From: Emmonsiellopsis sp. PD_33
Lineage: Eukaryota; Ascomycota; Eurotiomycetes; Onygenales; Ajellomycetaceae
Assembly: GCA_032988165.1 (NCBI GenBank)
Contig: JANTQF010000079.1
Coordinates: 1 to 64,000 of the forward strand
Direction: 5' to 3'
DNA: 64,000 nucleotides
Part shown: positions 55,969 to 64,000 of the stretch, one piece after another
Numbering within the stretch: the first letter of the stretch is position 1
Layout: every line of letters begins with the position of its first letter
The notes under the pieces: model-generated
Databases searched by the model: none
What the model was told of the DNA's origin: nothing
Seen by the model: only the letters and a program-made list of their open reading frames with translations
Position numbers and translations under genes: made by a program

Positions 55969-57970
55969 ATGTCGTTCATCCTCAAGAAAATCATCCACAA
56001 TGATGCGATGAAAGAGGACCCCCATGAAATCTACGGATGGAGGGTCTATGCATTGGCTTGTGCGGTTAGTTTTATCTGTTTTCTCATCGCCCGGCTCACC
56101 CCGTAAATCAGCATGATATGGTTGCTCACAGTGCAAATAGGCCTGCTTTGGTGGAATGTTGTTCGGTTTCGACACCGGTGCAATTGGTGGTGTTATAACT
56201 ATGGACACATTTAAAAAGTAAGATGAGCATCTGCTTCTTGATCCCAGCTTGAACTTTACCATGCTTCTGGCCGTCCTATTTATTCTCCATATATCGCCAT
56301 TATACTGACGATTAATAGCAAATTCGGGCTGGAAGGCAAGAGCGATGCGGCCATAGCAGATCTTACGGCGAATATTGTTTCAACATTGCAGGCTGGCTCC
56401 TTTGTTGGTGCCCTTGTTGCTTCGCCGATTGCCGATCGATGGGGAAGAAAGACCACATTGCTCATCACTGCCTTTGTGTCGACCATCGGAATCATTTTGC
56501 AGTTTGCTTCGAGTGGTCACTTGGTCCCTATGTACTTTGGAAGGTAAGCAAGCATACATAAGCCCTATCCGATCTACTTTGAGATTCCGCAGGCTAACTG
56601 GGCTAGATTTATCGCCGGGCTGGGATGTGGCGCCGCATCAATGGTTAACCCTCTATACATTTCGGAAAATGCGCCTAGAGCTATTCGAGGTCTGCTTACT
56701 GGCCTCTATCAACTGTTTATCGTGACAGGAATCATGATATCTTTCTGGATCAATTTTGGCTCCTTGCTGCATATCAAAGGCGATGCGATGTGGATTGTGC
56801 CACTTGCACTGCAAGCTTTGCCTGCAATCCTTCTCTTCATCGGAATGTTTTTCTGCAACGAATCGCCAAGATGGCTTGCTAAACAGGACCGCTGGGACGA
56901 AGCCAAACATGTCCTCTCAACAGTCCGAGCCCTGCCACCAGACCATCCCTATGTGGCAGAAGAATTCCAAGACATCGTCATCCAGCTCGAGCGGGAACGT
57001 GAATTGGTCGGCGGTGCCGGCTTCTGGAACCTGCAAAAGGAGATGTGGACAATTCCAGGGAACCGGAAGCGCGCTATCATCTCTATTGCCCTTATGGTAT
57101 GCCAACAGATGACCGGAGTCAATGCCATCAACTACTATGCCCCCCAAATCTTCAAGAACCTTGGAATTGTTGGAAACTCAACCTCCCTATTCGCTACTGG
57201 AATCTACGGAATTACCAAGATGGCCACTTGTGCTGGTTTCCTACTCTTCGCCGCCGATTCACTTGGGCGCAGACGCTCGCTGCTATGGACGTCGATTGCT
57301 CAGGCTCTTGCGATGTTGTATATTGGGCTTTTTGTCCGAATTGCTCCTCCAGAAACGGGTGCGCCCGTCATCCCCGCTGGTTATTTTGCGCTCGTTTGTA
57401 TCTTCCTCTTCGCCGGGTTCTTCCAATTTGGCTGGGGACCTGTGTGCTGGATTTACGTATCCGAAATCCCCAGCGCACGTCTACGGTCCATGAACGTAGC
57501 ATTGGCAGCAGCTACTCAGTGGCTGTTCAATTTCGTCGTGGCTCGCGCTGTTCCTGTTATGCTGGTTAAAGTTGGTAATCACGGTTACGGGTATGTTTGT
57601 TCTTGCTTGATGCTACCCCCTGGAAATCAGAAGCTAACCTCCATCCTCTCTCTTTAGAACGTACATGATATTTTCTTGCTTCTGCTTCAGCATGTTCGTC
57701 TTCACATGGTTCTTTATTCCAGAAACTAAAGGTTCGTATTTCATCCTCCCAGCTTAATACTATACAACCCAGCAAAGCCCCCTATGAATACATATATTAA
57801 GGGAAAATATAACTAACCTCCTCCTTCCCAACTCATCAGGTCTCTCCCTCGAAAAAATGGACGACCTATTCGGCGTTACGGAACTCGCTAGAAAGCTCGA
57901 CCCAGAGCACGGCAGCATCGGGGGAGATGACAAGGCGGATGCTACCGAGGTAGAGGTCAAGAACTCATAA
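55969..57970 (+). CDS. MFS sugar-type transporter
   Basis: Six exons, 55969-56064, 56141-56217, 56319-56543, 56607-57590, 57658-57731 and 57840-57970; 528 aa. Sugar-porter signatures are all present: the N-terminal GFDTGAIGGV, DRWGRKTTLL after helix 2, ISENAPRAIRG, NESPRWLAKQDRWDEA, QQMTGVNAINYYAPQIF, DSLGRRRSL, and PETKGLSLEKMDDLFG near the C-terminus. Twelve membrane helices are expected. The substrate cannot be read from sequence; relatives move hexoses, pentoses or quinate by proton symport across the plasma membrane. The C-terminal cytoplasmic tail of about 45 residues is acidic. Introns crowd the 5' and 3' ends, as is common in this family. It neighbours the DUF2264 gene. Confidence 0.9.
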
Positions 57971-58972
57971 AATCTTTTAATATTCTAAACATCGCTGTTA
58001 AACAAGCGCAATCCCTGGGCAAGAAACGAAACGGGGAAGACAGAGAGAGAAGGACCAACTCAGCGTTCTTTTCTAGTTAGTTAGCTAACCTATACCCACC
58101 CCACCCGGCCCGGGGGACCCGTTGCTATTTTTGTTCTCCTGACTTTTGGAGATTTTTTTTTTCTTTTTCCTTTTCCCTTCTTGTTCGCTAGCTCTTATTT
58201 TAGTTAGTTTATTTTGTGTTATCTGAGTAATGTCTGTCTGTCTTTTTCTCCAGACATGTGCTCTTCTCCTCTTATACTGCCACAATGATATCAATATAAT
58301 CCTATCTATCAATCCATCCGCCGCTGGCGTATTGTTTTCTCTTGCCCCCCACCCCCGCCTTTGAGAAACAACTCCTCTTTGGATCGAGTTCTCAGAACCC
58401 ACCCATTCATGTAGTTAAAACAAAATAATAAAAGAAAAGAAGAGCAAACAATATATGCAATGTATGTATGTACGTACGCACGCTATATAATATGCTAGAT
58501 AAAAAAACCATCTCATAAAAATCCGATAAACTATGCAAAAAAGGAAAGAAAAAAAAGAAAGGAAGGAAGGAAAAGGTAGCTATGATATCTATCTAATAGT
58601 CATGCTATGTGCTGCTGTAAGATGGTGAATGTATATTGAAGATGAAAAATAATTTAAAAGGTGCAGAAAGGTGAAAGAAAAGCAATACCCAAACCGCCCA
58701 GCCGATAAAAACCAATCAAACAGTACGACAAAAAAGGGGGAAAGCTAAAAAAGCACACGCTAACATATTCTCATCTCATATATATTGGAGGGGAAAAGGG
58801 AAAAGAGAAAGGAGGTGGAGAGGGATTGCATCTGAGCAAGGTGATAAAAACGGTAAATAAGAGGTTAGAAAAAGGAAGGGGAGGGAGGGGGGGGGGGTGG
58901 TCATAAATGTTTTCTCATCAAACACTGATATTCAAAAAGGGGTGAAAAAACACAAATATCTCACACAGCGCA
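57971..58972. other. Convergent intergenic region
   Basis: 3' flanks of the transporter and ima1. Low complexity with poly-A/T and GGAAGG runs, and GTATGTACGTACG near 58461. No gene supported. Confidence 0.45.
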
Positions 58973-61845
58973 CTACCTTCTCGCCCTCAGCGCATATCTC
59001 GGGTTCGACCTCCCCTGCACCTGCTGACCTTGTTCCCGACTCTGCACCTGTCGTTTGGCCTCCGTCTGCGTCTGCGCCTGAACGCGAGGCGGCTGGGGAC
59101 TATCGTCCAAACTCAACCCGCCAATTCCCGGACTTGGAATCCGCCGCCCAGATACGGGCGCGAGAGATGCATACTTCTGCGGCGGCGTGGGGGGCTCAGA
59201 GGCCGTTGAGGACGCATAGCTAGTTGAGGCGGTAGTGGTTGATGGCGGGGAGAAGAGGTGGTCCGGTAGGGCGGCGGAGTTGAAGGAGGAGGAGAGGAAA
59301 GACGAGTTGAGAGGGGGCTGCGGGCGGAGGATAGAGGAGAAAGGGGCTGGGTGCGTTGCAGTGGGATCATTGAGGGGGTTGTAGTTTGAGAGAGAAGGGG
59401 TGTTGGAGAGGGTGAGGGGGGTGTTGAGGGGGCTGGGGATGTGATGTTGTGTGTTTACAGAAGCACCGCTCGAGAAGCTGGCGTTGAGCCGGAAATTATT
59501 AGGATATGTGCGGGTGGGCGATGGGAGGCGGTTTTGGTTGGTGAATGATGGGCGGATGGGCTCCTTTTTGAGGGGTTCTTCGTATCTTTGTAGTTGGAGA
59601 TGGGAGGTATGGGTTGCTGGAGGGGCAGGCGGTTCGTCTTTCTGCGGGGGTCGGTTTGTTGTATTTTTTCGTGAAGGCGTAGGCTTTCGAGCGGAAGGTA
59701 AGCCTAGAGCAATCATCTCTTGACCCGCCATGAAGGCTACTAGACATTTTCCGGCTCTATCAAATTTATATCGATCATATGGCCCTTGAGAGGGATACGT
59801 AGCGAGGTAGACGCAAGCAATGAGCTCAACGACGGATAGAATTATATCCACCGCACTCCACGCAGCCAGGGGCTTCATCAGAGATTCAAGAAGTGAGAAG
59901 CCAGCAACAAGGAAGGAGATTCCTAGTACTATGGTCTCGACAAAATTGCCTGGCAATTCGAAAAGCTGCGCGGCAAGCAATACGAATATAGAAATGGTGA
60001 GCAAGACGCACTTCAAAATTCGAGACGAGCGGGTGGTAGAAGCGCCCGAGGCACCGGAATTGGGTTTCGAGTCCCGCCGTTGTTTCCCTCCCTCCAATGG
60101 ATTATCTTTGATAGAGAAAGCTTTATCAAATAAGCTTTCCAAACCCGTATCCGTTGCAAAATCGCTTGGTGGGAAGAATTTTGGCGGGGCCATTATATTG
60201 TCCATTGATGAGGTGGGTTGGCTTCCCCGACTAGCATTGTTCGGTTGAAGAATCGGAGCACTGTGGAAGGGATTGGGTTTATGTTGCGGAGCCCTAGATA
60301 CAGGTTCAGGAGAGGGGTTTCGCAGCTGCCAGGACGGTGGTTTTGGTGCTGGTGGTAATTGGCCTTGGAATGGCGACGGTCCTGTGGCTTCATGAAGAGG
60401 CAGACGCCTGGGAGGGTTTGGTTGTAGAATTTGTGTTTCTTGAGACGGGGTCCAGTCCATTGCATCGGCGTCATCGACAGTCTCTGGAGGAGGCGGGATG
60501 TAAGATTCTGGTTGAGCTGGAAGTGGGGATGGCGCGAGGCTGTTAATGGGAAACCGTTGCGAGCCAACTCCCGATGTGGAAAATGAAGCTTGGGAATCCG
60601 GGGGCGTTGGGAGCTGCGACTGTGTCGCCAGGCTTTCCTTTGGTTTTGGCGGAACAAGTGGTTCAATATTGTCCTGCCATGTTACTAGAGGACGGGTATC
60701 AAATCTGATAACACGCCTGGAAACCAGAACAGACTAATCAACGCGTTAATGACCGTACAAACAATGTTCACAGATCTGTGTTGAAATACTCACAATGATC
60801 GTAAAGGCCCCCATGAAAGCATGAATAGCAGGCGCAAGCCCTGGATTAAGGCCTGTGATTGACGGGTCCTGCAAACACGCCCATGCCACAAACCTCACAG
60901 CCAGCACAACAATCTGGACCTTGTAATACTCGCCCATCCCAGTCAGTCGGCCACCTCGTCCCTCCGCCTTGTCTCTCAACTTTGGATTCCACCATATCGA
61001 CAGAATCCCCAGGAACAGGGCGAATCCCGCATAGGGCGCTAAGACCAAAGGACATCCATTCAGAACAGTTTGGCGCCTCAGGACTTGATCGAAACACAAT
61101 GGAACCAGAGAGAACGAAAGGTCCACTTCCACATCCTCCGCTTCTCTCCCCATGACCATCGCGCCCATGAGATTCCAAGCGAGCTGGCCAGCAATACTCG
61201 CCCAGAACGACAGCGCACCGACGGAAACGAGCACACTCCTCCATCCAAAGCCTTGTCCTCTACGATTAGACCGGCCGCCCCGACTCTTTTCCATCATCCG
61301 CCGTAGATGGTCCGATTTTGCAGCGTATCCGGCCTGTCGAATGCGATTCCGCACTCGGGGTTCGCAATTGCCGCATACCTGGGGGTATCGCTCCTCCAAA
61401 CTCTTGCGATAGGCTGGGTACGAGGCTTCGTACTGGTCGTAGTCCGGGTGTGACTGCGGCGGAAGATATGAAGCAAGGGTCTGCGTGAGGATCTGCTGGT
61501 TCTTTATGCAGGTTGAGCAGAATATGGAGGAGTCTGATGATTGTGAGGATGTGAATCCTTGCGAGTCTGATCGGGGGAGAGGCTGGGCGTATTGCGCATA
61601 GCGAGGCCCCGAGGAAGCGGCGGATACGGGGGGGTCGGTTATTTCGTTATTCTATAAAGATTAGTTTCCAGCACTCCTTTAAAGCTGTCATCAAGATGCG
61701 CAGAAGTCGACGCGCTCACCTCGTCCAGGTAGTTGACGGCCAGACACTGCTGGCACTGCCACTGGCGGATGCCCTCTTTATGTGGCTGGGAGGATCGAAG
61801 ACCACAGTAGAAGCAGCGCAGCCGCTTCTTGAAAAAGGGCAGCAT
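58973..61845 (-). CDS. ima1: Ima1-like inner nuclear membrane protein
   Basis: Three exons, 61720-61845, 60794-61651 and 58973-60733 (introns 68 and 60 bp), 914 aa. The Ima1 N-terminal domain carries two CxxC pairs (C11/C14 and C31/C34) around a WQC motif, then a second set, FCSTC and CGNC. Membrane helices follow: VGALSFWASIAGQLAW, LVLAPYAGFALFLGILSIWW and others. A further hydrophobic block lies in exon 3 (CVLLTISIFVLLAAQLF). The splice to ISVLVSRRVIRFDTRPLV matches the conserved end of the domain. The C-terminal 300 residues are Pro/Ser-rich and disordered. In fission yeast Ima1 sits in the inner nuclear membrane and helps couple heterochromatin and nuclear shape; the animal relative is NET5/Samp1. 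It is divergent from alg14. Confidence 0.85.
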
Positions 61846-62285
61846 GGCTGGTTACATGCGCGAGGGAGTAGGGGGGTTGGTATCGCGGGTGATTAATTTT
61901 TTATGCTTCTTGGGGATAGACGCGAGGAGTTAAGGCTGACAACACAAAATAATCGCCGAAGTCTTGGCATCATCACCCGAATCGGCAGTATTGATGGCTT
62001 CAACTTTAACAACATTCTGATGCCAGACGAGCTCCACGGCGGAACACAAAGATGGAGCTATTTTTGAGACGGCATAGGGAGCTGATTTGGGCATAATTCA
62101 CCAAAATGACGAGGTGACAGTGAGTCCCAACGAAGCACAACTTCTACACATTGCAACACCACGTCTCCTCTTGACCCAATTCACCGTGGAACTTCCTCAG
62201 TGTATAGAGACAGATAATCTACTGTCATAATTCCTGTGATGGGTCGACAGCACTACGGCGACCCGAAACTCGTGGAATAACAACC
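61846..62285. promoter_or_regulatory. Bidirectional promoter region, ima1 / alg14
   Basis: A 440-bp gap between two divergent starts. No specific site is claimed. Confidence 0.4.
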
Positions 62286-63435
62286 ATGCTGTCCTCTACC
62301 CTCACCTCCTGGACCTCGCTGTCCACTGCCACATCTACCTTATACTCAATGATAATCCCCCTTTCCATGACAATTCTCGCCATCATCCTCGTCCACATCG
62401 GCCTAGTAAGTACCTTTCATTATCCTGGCATCTCCTCGTTCTTTAACTACCAAGATCGTACATAAAAACCCACCCGCTAACCATCCCCCACAGCTCACCT
62501 ACCACCACAAATCCAAAAAATACCTCCCTGACATCACCTCAGGTCGAGATGCCCACCCGCCAACGCACCTCCTCATCGTGCTAGGGAGCGGCGGGCATAC
62601 AGCAGAGATGATCTCCATGCTAAAGCACGCCCCGCTAGACCCAGATCTATACACATATCGCACCTACGTCGTCAGCTCTGGAGACTCGTTTAGTGCCAGG
62701 AAGGCAGTCGAGTTCGAGGAATATCTCCTCAATGCGAGTGTTCCGAAGAAAAGCAAAGAAGAAGAAGAAGAAGAAGGAAAGAATAAAGAATCACACGGTA
62801 AAGATAATAACACATCACCTACCACAAGCACGACAAGCACCAAAATTCCGCCCCAACCATATACAATAATCACAGTCCCCCGCGCGCGAAAAGTCCATCA
62901 ATCCCTCCTAACCGCGCCAATATCCACACTACACTGTCTATGGGCCTGCCTCCTCGTTCTCCAGGGGAAACATCCCGATCAAAAACATCACCCGCCAATC
63001 ACCACCACCACCACGACCACCACCCATAATAAATACCCCGGCTACCCAGATCTAATCCTAACCAACGGCCCCGCCACCGCCGTCTGCATAATCCTCGCCG
63101 CAACCATCATCCGCACTCTCAACCGCATATTCCCATATCTCCAACAACAGCAACAACGTTACCATCCCACTTCGATCTCCACCTCCACCACGCCACACGC
63201 CCCTGGAACCCGATACCTCCGCACAATCTTCATCGAGTCCTGGGCGCGCGTCACGACGCTCAGTTTATCAGGCAAGCTTGTGCTGCCGCTGGTTGATCGG
63301 TTTCTCGTGCAGTGGGAGGGGTTGGAGGGGTATTCGTACTCGTATTATTCTTTTTTTGCTGGGTGGATGGGAGGTGGGGGGGAGAGGGAGAGGGGGAGGG
63401 GGAGGGCGGAGTATGTGGGGGCGTTGGTTGGGTAG
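62286..63435 (+). CDS. alg14: Alg14, membrane subunit of UDP-GlcNAc transferase
   Basis: Two exons, 62286-62405 and 62494-63435 (88-bp intron), 353 aa. An N-terminal membrane anchor (PLSMTILAIILVHIGL, about residues 25-40) is followed by the Alg14 core: LLIVLGSGGHTAEM, TYVVSSGDSFSA, VPRARKVHQS, DLILTNGPATAVCI, FIESWARVTTLSLSGKL and DRFLVQWE. With soluble Alg13 it forms the enzyme that adds the second GlcNAc to dolichol-PP-GlcNAc on the cytosolic ER face. The protein is longer than the usual 200-250 aa. Low-complexity insertions, a Glu/Lys/Ser/Thr stretch (about 105-135), a Thr run and a Gln run, lie between conserved blocks, and a Gly/Arg tail follows. Frame is continuous, so these are insertions rather than errors. 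Confidence 0.92.
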
Positions 63436-64000
63436 ATGCATAGATACATACACTGTGAATGCATGGCTGACTGGGGTTGGACGGACGGACGGGTGGATAG
63501 GGATAGGTGGTGTGTGTTTGGGTTGGTTTGATGGTGATGGTGATGGTGATTGTGATGGTTGTGGGTTGATAGGGATGGGGTATAGGGGGGAATGAAATAC
63601 ATAACTTGCATGCATATGGTTATCCACAAATGGATTGATTATATACAAATGATCTTAGCTCCCAAGACCTCCCAGATGATCTGAATCTGAATCTGAATCT
63701 GAATCTGAATTGCCTTTGACTTCCGCTCCTCCTCCCATCGCCCCCCTATATACCTCACCACACACCAGCAAACCCAACCGACCAACCAACCCATCTAACC
63801 GACCTCACCCTCCTCCCATCTCATTACTACCAAAGAGGCAAAAAAAAAAAAAGAAAAAAAGAAAAAATTATCCAACAAAAGCAACTAAACTATCTTGAAA
63901 CCCCTACCTAACCAACCAACCTGTCACCCCGTCTCCCTGCCCCTACCTCATCCGATAGAACCCAACCAATCCATAACAGACGAAAGATAAAAGAACTAAG
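63436..64000. other. alg14 3' flank with hexamer repeat
   Basis: Contains GATGGT units (about 63528-63560) and five TCTGAA hexamers (63680-63709). The rest is C/A-rich low-complexity sequence. No gene is supported up to the window end. Confidence 0.45.

Noticed and set aside
49697..57970. Possible biosynthetic or catabolic cluster (chorismate synthase, DUF2264, MFS transporter)
   Set aside because: No backbone synthase, no dedicated regulator, and chorismate synthase is housekeeping. Only the DUF2264-transporter adjacency is mildly suggestive.
10260..63435. Possible N-glycosylation gene cluster (GT32, Alg11, Alg14)
   Set aside because: The genes are tens of kilobases apart with unrelated genes between, on mixed strands. 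Co-location in one window is taken as chance.

Overview
The window is nuclear DNA of a filamentous ascomycete, most likely a Eurotiomycete. Genes have short introns (about 50-110 bp, GT-AG), there are no operons or Shine-Dalgarno sites, and gene families such as CrzA, a CaMKK-type kinase with a very long tail, and Ima1 are present. The repeats have lost almost all CpG. From memory, this pattern is described for Onygenales such as Coccidioides, but order-level placement is inference.

Layout. 1-18.7 kb is a gene-dense euchromatic block: a GT32 (Och1-like) mannosyltransferase, Rqc1/TCF25, a mitochondrial PP2C phosphatase, Cox18, Alg11, an APH-fold kinase, CrzA and a tRNA-Gly(UCC). 18.8-22.0 kb is a nest of repeats. 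A Tc1-like DNA transposon with perfect 57-bp inverted repeats sits inside a repeated zinc-finger ORF relic, and a 148-bp MITE sits inside the transposase. 22.5-23.9 kb is one intact GC-rich M20 amidohydrolase gene. 24.45-32.71 kb is an AT-rich tract in which I find no CpG. It holds a decayed Helitron: a cysteine-rich N-terminal part, a Rep/Pif1-helicase frame and a second unidentified ORF, all full of stop codons but with long runs free of indels.

From 32.8 kb genes resume: a CaMKK-like kinase whose stop codon lies about 100 bp from the Helitron, an exceptionally long (7.2 kb) divergent intergenic region, and a kelch-type membrane protein. Then follow a lipoate ligase (Aim22) paired head-to-head with chorismate synthase, a DUF2264 protein, an MFS sugar-type transporter, Ima1 and Alg14.

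Most genes are unrelated housekeeping functions. Alg11, Alg14 and the GT32 enzyme all serve N-glycosylation but are far apart and interleaved with unrelated genes, so no cluster is inferred. The most unusual material is the repeat block at 18.8-32.7 kb. All coding boundaries were derived by hand from reading frame, splice-site sequence and family knowledge; no database search was run.
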